A DNA stretch of 64,000 nucleotides. It comes from Methanobacteriota archaeon. Its GTDB lineage: Archaea > Thermoplasmatota > Poseidoniia > Poseidoniales > Thalassarchaeaceae. The notes under the pieces were generated by a model. It was not told the DNA's origin, made no database searches, and saw only the letters and a list, made by a program, of their open reading frames with translations. Position numbers and translations under genes: made by a program. The DNA lies in assembly GCA_011523055.1 (NCBI GenBank), contig WTHQ01000039.1, positions 61,861-125,860 on the forward strand, in the 5' to 3' direction. Below, one piece after another: positions 41,387 to 49,304 of this stretch; positions within the stretch are counted from its first letter, which is position 1, and every line of letters begins with the position of its first letter.

Positions 41387-43078
41387 ATGGCCCGCCCACC
41401 TGCGCAGGTTAGGTTTCCAGGGGACAAGAATAGGAAGCAAAGGGTCAAGGTCCGCGGCATAAAGCAGGCGTCCAAGGAAATTCAGAAGAGGTTGGAGAAG
41501 AACCTAGAGAGGCTATTGGAGGATCCTGAGGTCATACTTCCCACGATCGATGCCGAGCTCGGCAGGCCATGGAAAGACCCTATGGCCTACACTCTTCGGT
41601 CGGTAGACGTAGTCTCGGGCAAGAGGCACAATACTAGGTGGTTATCCAAGAAGATGATCAAAAGGAGGGGGGACGCGGTCTCCCGAGCGCTTGCTGGGTC
41701 CTTGTTAGCTGCATCTGAGGAGGATTGGAGCACAGTATCTGTCTTCAAAAACCAATTGTTTGGCAACGCCAGTTACCTTAGAAGAGGAAATGGAAAACAG
41801 GGTCATCAAGCCGCAATTCAGAATCACACAAACCACCGTCTGAGACTTCTCCTATGGGACGATCATGCCAAGGCTGGGCACTACTTCTTCTCATGGGAAG
41901 GTGGCTTTGTATACACAGGAACTGAAGCCAGGGCGCCCCGGGAATGGGTTGAATGGTCATTGAACTCGTGTCCGCTTACCATGAAGAAAGGTGATTCCGG
42001 CTTTTCTAGCAAATCACTCCCCCATGATGCCCTTGACACTCAGCTTCCCACCACGGCGGGCTGGGTTGGCATCTCATTCAACGACGGCACTGAAGTTGGG
42101 ATATCCTCAGAGGACCTGAATCACAAGGATGGGGCCATCATACCCTCGATCGCACTCGGCATGCTACCCCCGAGAATCCCCGCCGTTGCTGAGGCCAGAT
42201 GGAACTGGAGGCCGAATGGCTGGCCAGAGGACCTGGATCTTCCAGAGAAGGGACTTGAGGATGTACAAGACGCGCTAAACGAGTGGATGTCGTCCAGAAT
42301 ACCAGACAATTTGATTGCAGAGGTCTGTAGAAGAAGGATCCTCTCCTCGATAACCAGTGGATTTCTCAGTCGAAACGTCTGGTTCACAGACGAGGATAGG
42401 TCAGGATTCCTCGAGAGTTTGGACGGCACGGAACTCGAGAGGAGGGCGTTGAAGGTGGTTCTTGATGGCTTAGAAGAAGGTATCCATGTGAAGGAGGATG
42501 GTACCTTTGAATATCTTGAACATCAAGTTGTGAGAGTCGATGAGGCTGCCTGCCACCCTGTTCTGATGACGCTTTGGGAAGAACATGGACTCCACCTATT
42601 GGAATCAATGTTCAACATGCAAGGCCCTGAGGCGCAGGACATACTTGAGCGACAATCAAGGAGGAAGCAGGGGTTCGGGGCCTTTCTGAGGCAAATAGAC
42701 CAAGATAGGAGCATTGAGGACCGTCTGCGACTCTTGCCATGGAGTGATCAAAATCTGCCAGAGCCTCTGGCATTCGCGGACGGCCTAGTAAGGGAATCCT
42801 TCAGGTCGGGGGTGTCCTCCACAGTTTCCACGACCTCCAAACAGAAGGGGCTACTTCAAGCGATGGGATGGGCTTGGCTGGTGGTGCACAACAAGACAGA
42901 GTCTGATGCTTGGAGATTCGACAAGGACAGCCGTGACAAGGGTGGTGATTGGGTCCCTTACCTCTCTTCCTTGTACGACGCCGGAATGTTGCTTCTCAAA
43001 ACTGATCGTGGATCGGTGCAAGAATACAGGGCTGCGATGATCGAACTCGCTTCTGCCTGTGGCGTCTCGATTGAGTAA
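41387..43078 (+). CDS. Unrecognised 563-residue protein
   Basis: No family is recognised. The first 45 residues are strongly basic (DKNRKQRVKVRGIKQASKEI), suggesting nucleic acid or membrane surface binding. The rest is Trp-rich and mixed alpha/beta with no signal peptide, no membrane helix and no visible catalytic motif; ALLVASEEDW-like segments and several WxxDG-like turns occur. Its long clean frame, ATG at 41387, codon use similar to its neighbours, and position 43 bp after dph5 support a real gene, perhaps restricted to this archaeal group. Confidence 0.65.
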   Translation: MARPPAQVRFPGDKNRKQRVKVRGIKQASKEIQKRLEKNLERLLEDPEVILPTIDAELGRPWKDPMAYTLRSVDVVSGKRHNTRWLSKKMIKRRGDAVSRALAGSLLAASEEDWSTVSVFKNQLFGNASYLRRGNGKQGHQAAIQNHTNHRLRLLLWDDHAKAGHYFFSWEGGFVYTGTEARAPREWVEWSLNSCPLTMKKGDSGFSSKSLPHDALDTQLPTTAGWVGISFNDGTEVGISSEDLNHKDGAIIPSIALGMLPPRIPAVAEARWNWRPNGWPEDLDLPEKGLEDVQDALNEWMSSRIPDNLIAEVCRRRILSSITSGFLSRNVWFTDEDRSGFLESLDGTELERRALKVVLDGLEEGIHVKEDGTFEYLEHQVVRVDEAACHPVLMTLWEEHGLHLLESMFNMQGPEAQDILERQSRRKQGFGAFLRQIDQDRSIEDRLRLLPWSDQNLPEPLAFADGLVRESFRSGVSSTVSTTSKQKGLLQAMGWAWLVVHNKTESDAWRFDKDSRDKGGDWVPYLSSLYDAGMLLLKTDRGSVQEYRAAMIELASACGVSIE

Positions 43079-43092
43079 TCGGATGATTACCA

Positions 43093-43686
43093 TCAGGGGA
43101 GAACTATCCAAATTGACAAGCAAATCAGAGCTATGCCGAAAGAGCCGTTCAACAGCTTAGATGACCGCCTTGATGTGAACACTTTACTGAGATAGTGCCC
43201 GAAGGCGGCCCAAGTCATCACCGCAGGGAGGCCGAATAGGAGATTGAGGGCAACCAACGCGACTTTCCCCGAGTACTCATCACCGAATACGCTGCCGAAG
43301 GTAGTCATCAGGACAAGGAAGTGGATCCATGCCTTCCCATTCACAATTTGCAACACAACACCAGTCCTAAGGCCCAATGAGTCATCGATTTCCGCCTCAT
43401 TCGTAGGGTTCGATCTTGCGATTTTCAGGCCCAGATAGGCAATGTAAACTGCCCCTAAAACAGCCAACGTCTGAAATGCTCCCTCATTCCTCTCGATAAC
43501 CCCAGTCCCTGCTGCAATCAATAGACCCAGGGATGACCAACCTATTGCCATACCACCAATCAGTGGCATCGTTGCTTTGAACCCAAATCTTGACCCATGG
43601 GCAGCACAAAGGACGTTGTTCGGTCCAGGCGTAAAGCACATTGGAACGATGAACACGAGTGATGCAATCAATAATTCAGGATCCAT
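43093..43686 (-). CDS. LysE/RhtB family amino acid exporter
   Basis: A 197-residue protein with about six transmembrane helices. The N-terminal VFIVPMCFTPGPNNVLCAAHGSRFGFK is the family hallmark (PGPNN), followed by the pattern AVYIAYLGLKIARS and a Asn-Gly-Lys-x-W turn (VNGKAWIHFLVLM). It probably exports an amino acid such as homoserine or lysine. It lies 7 bp downstream of the trans-sulfuration enzyme gene on the same strand, which handles homoserine esters or methionine, so a link in substrate is plausible. Confidence 0.92.
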   Translation of the reverse strand: MDPELLIASLVFIVPMCFTPGPNNVLCAAHGSRFGFKATMPLIGGMAIGWSSLGLLIAAGTGVIERNEGAFQTLAVLGAVYIAYLGLKIARSNPTNEAEIDDSLGLRTGVVLQIVNGKAWIHFLVLMTTFGSVFGDEYSGKVALVALNLLFGLPAVMTWAAFGHYLSKVFTSRRSSKLLNGSFGIALICLSIWIVLP

Positions 43687-43693
43687 AACATCA

Positions 43694-44896
43694 TCAACTT
43701 AACTCGACCATCATTTGCTTGGCAGAGTTAAGCCCTCTGTCTATGTCGTTCCAGAGATCCTCCACATCCTCGATGCCAATGCTCATTCGGACAAAGCCGG
43801 GTACAACACCTGCTTCGTGTCTGACTTCCTCAGGCACGAACATGTGGCTTGAATTGAATGGGCACTCCACGAGTGACTCGACCCCGCCGAGGCTTGTGGC
43901 CTCGAAGATAATATCGAGTGACCTCATGAACTTGAGTGCGGATTGATCTCCGCCTTTGATCACAAAGGCGAGCATTCCACTCCCGTTCGGCATGATTTTT
44001 TGGGCAATGGCGTGATCGGGATGTGATTCCAAGGACGAGTGGATTACCTTCTCGACCATCTCGTGGGACGACAGTCGCCTGGCTAGTTCCGCTGAATTTG
44101 ATGCGTGGACGGGCATGCGAGTGTGGAGGGTTCTCATTCCCCTCTCCAAGAGGTAGCACATCTGGGGATCCGCTGCCCCACCGAAGTACACCTTGTGATG
44201 AAAAATCTGTTCGATGAGGTCCTTCTTGCCCGCCGCGAAGCCGGCGGTTAAGTCAGCATGGCCTCCGAGGTACTTCGTTCCGGAGTGTAGAACGATGTCA
44301 AAGCCCATTTCAACTGGCTTACATGACCAAGGCGATGCAAACGTGTTGTCAACGACTGATACCAAGCCATTCTTGTTCGCAACCTCCGCCATGGCCGCCA
44401 AGTCGCAGACCTTCAGAGTAGGATTTGTCATCGTCTCGACATACAGGACCTTCGTGTTGTCTTGAATGGCCCTCTGATAGGACTCTGGATCCCTGACATC
44501 CGCCATGGTCACTTCTATACCCATTCTGGGCAGGATCTCGGTCAAGAGCCCGTAGGTCCCCCCATAGCAATCGGGCGTTGCAACTATGTGATCCCCTTTG
44601 GATAGCAGGGTCATTAGGGTAGTTGAGATAGCTGCCATGCCGCTTGAGAACACTTCGGCATCCTCTGCACCCTCCAACGCTGCCAGCTTTGCCGAGACAA
44701 CCTCAGAGTTTACGCTCGATATCCTACTGTAAACAACGGTGTGATGGAGCCCATCTGCCCAACCTTGGTATTTCTCATCTGTGAGCCTGTAAGTTGAGGT
44801 TCTGAAGATGGGAGTCGTAGCTGAGCCCTCTATCTCGATCATGCCCGAATGGACGGCTTTTGTCGCAAACTCTCCACTGTCATCATCGGCGGCCAT
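43694..44896 (-). CDS. Cys/Met metabolism PLP-dependent enzyme (gamma-synthase/lyase)
   Basis: A 400-residue trans-sulfuration enzyme. The PLP lysine is in LHSGTKYLGGHADLTAG, with SVVDNTFASPWSCKPVEMG before it and ATSLGGVESLVECPF after it, plus the N-terminal AVHSGMIEIEGSATTPIFRTSTY tetramer-type segment. It could be cystathionine gamma-synthase, cystathionine gamma-lyase or methionine gamma-lyase; the motifs alone do not decide. The ATG at 44896 is used. A LysE exporter follows 7 bp downstream. Confidence 0.92.
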   Translation of the reverse strand: MAADDDSGEFATKAVHSGMIEIEGSATTPIFRTSTYRLTDEKYQGWADGLHHTVVYSRISSVNSEVVSAKLAALEGAEDAEVFSSGMAAISTTLMTLLSKGDHIVATPDCYGGTYGLLTEILPRMGIEVTMADVRDPESYQRAIQDNTKVLYVETMTNPTLKVCDLAAMAEVANKNGLVSVVDNTFASPWSCKPVEMGFDIVLHSGTKYLGGHADLTAGFAAGKKDLIEQIFHHKVYFGGAADPQMCYLLERGMRTLHTRMPVHASNSAELARRLSSHEMVEKVIHSSLESHPDHAIAQKIMPNGSGMLAFVIKGGDQSALKFMRSLDIIFEATSLGGVESLVECPFNSSHMFVPEEVRHEAGVVPGFVRMSIGIEDVEDLWNDIDRGLNSAKQMMVELS

Positions 44897-44972
44897 GTTT
44901 GGTCACACGCTGGGAGTAAAATGAACTATCCGTTTGGGGAGTGGTTTAATCTGAGTTCATGTTGGCCCACCC

Positions 44973-45665
44973 ATGGCCCTGATTGAGCCCTCAATGCAGC
45001 CGATAGCCGCCATAGGCATCGGAATCTATGTGATGGTGGTTCTGTTCGCCACCAAAGCTCCCTATGATTTGATGGTCAGCCGGGGGGTTGAGCATATCAG
45101 AGCGGTTTACTACAACAGAAAGATCGTGCATATGCTAGCTGGTGGAGTCGGGTCCCTATCAGTTCCCATCCTGTTCTCCAGCCTTTGGTACCCTGCCGTC
45201 TGTGGCGCGCTTCTGATGATATTCACGTGGATCGGTCACCTCTCTGGAAAGCGGATGTACTGGTTCCAGACGGAGATGAACCAGAACGATGTGAAGTTTG
45301 CATTCATGTGGTGGACCTCTATAACGCTGATTTGGTGGTTGGTCGGGGACCCTTGGCTGGCGATCTTGCCTTCTCTTTTCATGGCCTTCGGGGATGGCGT
45401 GACGGGAGTTGTGAGGAATGCTGTGATTCGAAAAAGGTCCAAGAGCGCCATTGGTAACCTCTTCATGTTCATCGTCAGCGCCCCATTGGGTTGGTACGTC
45501 GGTATGGCAGGGGATCCCTCCATACCTCTGTGGGGATTGATCTCCGCTGGGGTGGCTACCTTCGTAGAGCGCTACGAGTTTGGCCCAATAGATGACAATA
45601 TTCTGATTACGGTCTTCTCCACAATTGTGATACTAATCGGAGTTCACACGGGTCCCATCTTGTGA
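44973..45665 (+). CDS. Dolichol/phytol kinase-like membrane protein
   Basis: A 230-residue protein with about six transmembrane helices. YYNRKIVHMLAGGVGSLSVP (Arg-Lys-x-x-H) and FMAFGDGVTGVVRNAVIRKRSKSAIGNL (Gly-Asp plus Lys-Ser-x-x-Gly) match CTP-dependent prenol kinases and phosphatidate cytidylyltransferase-like proteins. It may phosphorylate dolichol, geranylgeraniol or another isoprenoid for lipid-linked glycosylation or membrane lipid recycling. Its last 33 bases overlap the convergent YczE-like gene. The ATG at 44973 is used. Confidence 0.78.
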   Translation: MALIEPSMQPIAAIGIGIYVMVVLFATKAPYDLMVSRGVEHIRAVYYNRKIVHMLAGGVGSLSVPILFSSLWYPAVCGALLMIFTWIGHLSGKRMYWFQTEMNQNDVKFAFMWWTSITLIWWLVGDPWLAILPSLFMAFGDGVTGVVRNAVIRKRSKSAIGNLFMFIVSAPLGWYVGMAGDPSIPLWGLISAGVATFVERYEFGPIDDNILITVFSTIVILIGVHTGPIL

Positions 45666-46313
45666 TGCTGCCGCTGCGGTTATTCTCAGACAGATTGCCA
45701 CAGCCGGCCCGATTAGCAAGGCGAAGAGTACTGTTCCGACCCACAGGTCCCCGCCTAGCAGCCAGCCTGCTAGCAGAACAAAAGTCTCTATCGTTCCCCT
45801 GACAAATCCGATTGGCTTACCTGTTGCCCTGTGCAATCCGGTCATCCACCCGTCTCGAGGGCCGGGTCCGAGGTTGCAAGTGAGGTATAGCGCACTACCG
45901 ACGGCGATAAGGGCTGTTCCTCCAACGATTCGAAAAATTGAATCCAACGGATTCGGGCTGCTACCTAGTTGGGGCAAGAAGATTTCAATCGTCCCGGCGA
46001 TGATTACGACATTCAGAATTGTCCCTACTCCGGGCTTCTCTCCGAGGGGGACCCACAGAACAAGCACTGCCAGGCTAACGATGAAGGTGGCTATTCCTAT
46101 GCTTGTGCCCAATAGGGCCGAGAGCCCGTCTGCCAGGACTGTCCAGGGTGTTACACCCCAATCTGCGCTGATAATCACCGCATCCCCCAAGCCGAACAGA
46201 AATAGGCCGAGAATTAGGATTGAAAGCGTGCTCCTCCTTGGTCGTATGGAGTGAACTTCTTCGGAGCTCCACCAAGTGGTCGGTACCTCTCGGCCCTTCT
46301 CCCGCACAACCAT
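45633..46313 (-). CDS. YczE/YitT-like membrane protein
   Basis: A 226-residue protein with about five or six transmembrane helices. FLFGLGDAVIISADWGVTPWTVLADGLS and TCNLGPGPRDGWMTGLHRATG match the YczE family in pattern. Function is uncertain. The ATG at 46313 lies one base after the stop codon of the small Cys/His protein, so the two are translationally linked. The 3' end overlaps the kinase-like gene on the other strand by 33 bases. Confidence 0.82.
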   Translation of the reverse strand: MVVREKGREVPTTWWSSEEVHSIRPRRSTLSILILGLFLFGLGDAVIISADWGVTPWTVLADGLSALLGTSIGIATFIVSLAVLVLWVPLGEKPGVGTILNVVIIAGTIEIFLPQLGSSPNPLDSIFRIVGGTALIAVGSALYLTCNLGPGPRDGWMTGLHRATGKPIGFVRGTIETFVLLAGWLLGGDLWVGTVLFALLIGPAVAICLRITAAAASQDGTRVNSD

Positions 46314-46314
46314 G

Positions 46315-46653
46315 TCACTCGTTCGCCAGATTCCACCACTCAGAGCCTATCTCGGAATCCTCTCCCGTGGGCCGGTGTTCAGCCGTCCCATTCAATGTTG
46401 CCAAATACTCGCTTGGGTTGTTGTGGTATCCGACATGTCCGTGACAGAAATGGCTGTTGAACATGACTTCTCTGCTGCATTCGTCGACTCGGCAGGCTGC
46501 GAACGCCTCAGGCTCTCCTAGTATAGAGGGGGTGCTGCTATCTTTTTCATTCCCAGCGAGTGCAATCCGGAATAACAACAACTCCCATGGGTTGAGAAAA
46601 ACGCCGATGACAAGTACCAAAATGAATAGGCAAGCCTCTGAAGATAGATCCAC
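46315..46653 (-). CDS. Small membrane protein with C-terminal Cys/His motif
   Basis: A 112-residue protein. One transmembrane helix (CLFILVLVIGVFLNPWELLLF) is followed by a soluble part containing C-x4-C-x10-C-H-x-H (CRVDEC then HFCHGH), the same spacing as in the 31086-31421 protein. This suggests a shared small zinc-binding module. The GTG at 46653 is the start. The stop is one base from the YczE-like start, so the genes form an operon. Confidence 0.6.
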   Translation of the reverse strand: MDLSSEACLFILVLVIGVFLNPWELLLFRIALAGNEKDSSTPSILGEPEAFAACRVDECSREVMFNSHFCHGHVGYHNNPSEYLATLNGTAEHRPTGEDSEIGSEWWNLANE

Positions 46654-46692
46654 GATAGTTTATCCATTGGGGACAAAAATAGTAATTTTGGC

Positions 46693-47025
46693 TTATTTCA
46701 AGAATCCTTCATGGATCCAGTCGCGATATTTCTCCTCAGCATGGGCTTTCCACCATATTATTTCCGGGACCTCGTAAGGATGGTTGTCCTGCAACCAAGT
46801 TAACACTCTTGGTTTGGATGCTACAGAGGTCTTGATCTGAATGGACCATTCAGGGCTTGAACGGCTTTCCCCATCCCATTGGTACAGAGATTCGATCCTG
46901 CCAACCTGTATGCAGGCAGCAATCCCGATTTGGATCGCATGATTGCACCAATCACCGACCTCTGACTGATTCATACCTCCAGGGAGCGTAGTCTGCACCA
47001 CGAGGATATCGTCGTTCATATCCAT
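46693..47025 (-). CDS. cutA: CutA1 family protein
   Basis: About 110 residues of the trimeric CutA1 fold, named for divalent cation tolerance but of uncertain biochemical role. Conserved parts are ILVVQTTLPG near the N-terminus, the Cys in AACIQVGRIESLYQWDG, and EVPEIIWWKAHAEEKYRDWI. The frame can start at an ATG at 47046; the ATG at 47025 is chosen because the TATA-like ttaatatt at 47058-47065 is about 37 bp upstream and because it gives the family length. The gene diverges from the GGR-family gene. Confidence 0.9.
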   Translation of the reverse strand: MDMNDDILVVQTTLPGGMNQSEVGDWCNHAIQIGIAACIQVGRIESLYQWDGESRSSPEWSIQIKTSVASKPRVLTWLQDNHPYEVPEIIWWKAHAEEKYRDWIHEGFLK

Positions 47026-47057
47026 ACTCGCTATGCCATCGGTCATCAAATACGTGG

Positions 47058-47065
47058 TTAATATT
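47058..47065. promoter_or_regulatory. Symmetric TATA-like element between divergent cutA and GGR genes
   Basis: ttaatatt is nearly palindromic and sits 37-40 bp from both the plus-strand ATG at 47102 and the minus-strand ATG at 47025. One TATA box could serve both directions. Confidence 0.4.
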
Positions 47066-47101
47066 GAAGACTGGGGCCTCTATGGGTAGGCAGGGATACC
47101 C

Positions 47102-48469
47102 ATGGAGGAGTGGAAGAAGCCAATTGATTCTGGGGCCATTCCTAACGACGGTTCGACTTTCGACGTCATAGTAGTAGGTGGTGGGCCAGGAGGTTCGGCT
47201 GCGGCAGGGTATCACTCAATTGCTGGCTCGAGGGTGCTGCTCCTCGAGAAGGAAGAGTGGCCGAGGGACAAGATATGCGGAGACGCCGTGGGCGGTAAAT
47301 CACTGTCTCACGTTGCTGAATTGGGTGTCAAACCGATGATTGAACAGACCCCACACTTCAGAGTTGACTCCATCGTCTTCTCCTCATCTGATGGATCAGA
47401 GGTCCGTGTGATGCTGCCCGAAGAGAGCTTCAACAGGCTGGAAGCTGGATACGCCCTACCGAGAATGCAGTTTGACTATATGATGTTCAAACAGGCCACA
47501 GATCTAGTAATCGAGAATGGTGGAGCGGTCGTTCAGAATTTCTCGGTCACTGACGTCATTGTCGAAGAGCGCCCAAACGGACCTGCGATTACTGGAGTCA
47601 CAGGTCACATTGGCACCAAAAAGGACGGTGTCATCATGAGTTTCAATGCGCCGCTAACGATTGGAGCCGCTGGTTACAACTGCCCAGTATCGAGGAAGAT
47701 CACGGAGTCTGTTTTCAACGAGCCCTTTCGGGATGATGAGCACTTCTGTGGAGGCTACAGAGAGTATTGGACGGGAGTCGGGGGCTGTGAGAGCGATACC
47801 GGTCCGATAGAGATCCACTTTATTGACGAGGTCAATCCGGGATACTTCTGGATCTTCCCCGTTGGCGAGAACGTTGTTAACGTGGGTGTTGGCATGGTCA
47901 TCTCTGAACAACGCAAGCAACAGGGGATGCGGTCCTCACTCAAAAAGATGCAGAAATGGATAACATCTGAGTCTGAAAGGTTCAGCCATCGATTCAAGGA
48001 TGCAAAGATGGTAAGTGGTACGGGCAAGGGATGGCAATTACCGTTTGGATCGCCAAGGTCCACGCCACCATCGTTCCAACCGAGAAGGGGTGCGATGGCA
48101 GGGGCCATGTGCGTGGGAGACTCTGCTAGCCTAGTTGACCCGTTCACCGGAGAGGGCATAGGGAATGCACTGGTCTCTGCAAAGTTGACCTCGAAATACT
48201 TCGATCGAGATGAGCACGCAGACGGCTTTCCCGCGGATCAAGCGGCTGAGTACATGGAGGCTCTCTGGGAGGAGCTAGGCAACGAACTGAGCAACTCGTA
48301 CCGACTCCAGGGACTTGTCAAGAGAAAGCGACTCATGAGCTGGTTCGTGCGAAGAGCCTCCAAGAAGCCGAAGATCGGGGAGATACTAACTGAAATGATT
48401 GCCAGCAAGGAGGCCCAAGGTCAGCTCTACAGCAAGTGGTTCCTGTTCAAGACAATAGTGTTGCCATGA
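47102..48469 (+). CDS. Geranylgeranyl reductase family FAD protein
   Basis: A 455-residue flavoprotein. FAD binding is by DVIVVGGGPGGSAAAGYHS with LLEKEEWPRDKICGDAVG, and the family hallmark AMCVGDSASLVDPFTGEGIGNALVSAKLTSKYF is near residue 345. GGR enzymes saturate the isoprenoid chains of archaeal membrane lipids; a few relatives act on quinones or other prenyl compounds. The FAD core is complete; the C-terminal 100 residues are more variable. The ATG at 47102 is used. The stop overlaps the HAD gene by 4 bases (ATGA). Confidence 0.92.
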   Translation: MEEWKKPIDSGAIPNDGSTFDVIVVGGGPGGSAAAGYHSIAGSRVLLLEKEEWPRDKICGDAVGGKSLSHVAELGVKPMIEQTPHFRVDSIVFSSSDGSEVRVMLPEESFNRLEAGYALPRMQFDYMMFKQATDLVIENGGAVVQNFSVTDVIVEERPNGPAITGVTGHIGTKKDGVIMSFNAPLTIGAAGYNCPVSRKITESVFNEPFRDDEHFCGGYREYWTGVGGCESDTGPIEIHFIDEVNPGYFWIFPVGENVVNVGVGMVISEQRKQQGMRSSLKKMQKWITSESERFSHRFKDAKMVSGTGKGWQLPFGSPRSTPPSFQPRRGAMAGAMCVGDSASLVDPFTGEGIGNALVSAKLTSKYFDRDEHADGFPADQAAEYMEALWEELGNELSNSYRLQGLVKRKRLMSWFVRRASKKPKIGEILTEMIASKEAQGQLYSKWFLFKTIVLP

Positions 48470-49266
48470 GGGGGGATCATCGAATGGGCCTCACGACCGA
48501 CATGGAGAGCATTGAAGCAGTATTCCTCGACCTAGACGGGACCATCTACCTTGGTAACTCCCTGATAGATGGAGCGTCTGATTTCCTCACCCGCCTAGAG
48601 GACAGGGGAGTTAGGCGATACTTCCTATCGAACAACTCAAGTCGTTCCGTGGCCCAGTACCTGTCGAAGCTGCGCAGCATGGGAATCATCGCCTCGGAAG
48701 AAGAGGTTCTACTGTCGACCCATGATTTGCTTCGCTGGCTGGAGTCACAGAGTATCTCAGAGACATACCTTGTCGGAACAAGAGGGATGATGGAAATGCT
48801 CACGTCTGCTGGAGTTTGCTGCGAAAGTGGGGCCCCTCAAGCGGTTGTCTTGGGATATGATACAGAAATTAGCTATGAAAAACTGAGCGTGGCTTCCGAA
48901 CATCTTCACAACGGGGTCCCCCTGATAGCGAGTCACCCCGATATTGTCTGTCCCTCTCCTGTAGGGGGGCTTCCGGATGTCGGCGCCTACCTTGCCTTGT
49001 TCGAGGCCACGACGGGCGTGAAGCCATCAATGATCTGTGGAAAGCCCAATGCAAGCATGATCAATGGGGTGCTCAACGAAATTGGACTTGACGCTGGTAG
49101 ATGCGCGATGATCGGAGATAGGATCTACACTGACATGGCGATGGCGGAGGCGTCTGGAGTGCATGGAGTCTTGGTACTTTCAGGTGAGGCGAGCCTGGAA
49201 GATGCAGAGTCCTCTCATGTTAAGATCGACCTCGTGGTTCCTTCGGTGGACTCGTTGTTCAATTGA
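48466..49266 (+). CDS. HAD-IIA family phosphatase (NagD-like)
   Basis: A 266-residue HAD hydrolase of subfamily IIA. Motif I VFLDLDGTIYLG, motif II YFLSNNSSRSVAQY, motif III ICGKPNASMI (Lys) and motif IV MIGDRIYTDMAMAEASGVHGVLVLSGEA are complete, with the alpha/beta cap between motifs II and III. Relatives dephosphorylate nucleotides, 2-phosphoglycolate or sugar phosphates. The ATG at 48466 overlaps the GGR stop; ATG 48484 (MGLTTDMES) is an alternative start. Confidence 0.92.
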   Translation: MRGDHRMGLTTDMESIEAVFLDLDGTIYLGNSLIDGASDFLTRLEDRGVRRYFLSNNSSRSVAQYLSKLRSMGIIASEEEVLLSTHDLLRWLESQSISETYLVGTRGMMEMLTSAGVCCESGAPQAVVLGYDTEISYEKLSVASEHLHNGVPLIASHPDIVCPSPVGGLPDVGAYLALFEATTGVKPSMICGKPNASMINGVLNEIGLDAGRCAMIGDRIYTDMAMAEASGVHGVLVLSGEASLEDAESSHVKIDLVVPSVDSLFN

Positions 49267-49304
49267 TGTGACCGTCGAACGAACAGGGGTTTCATTCAAG
49301 TGCC

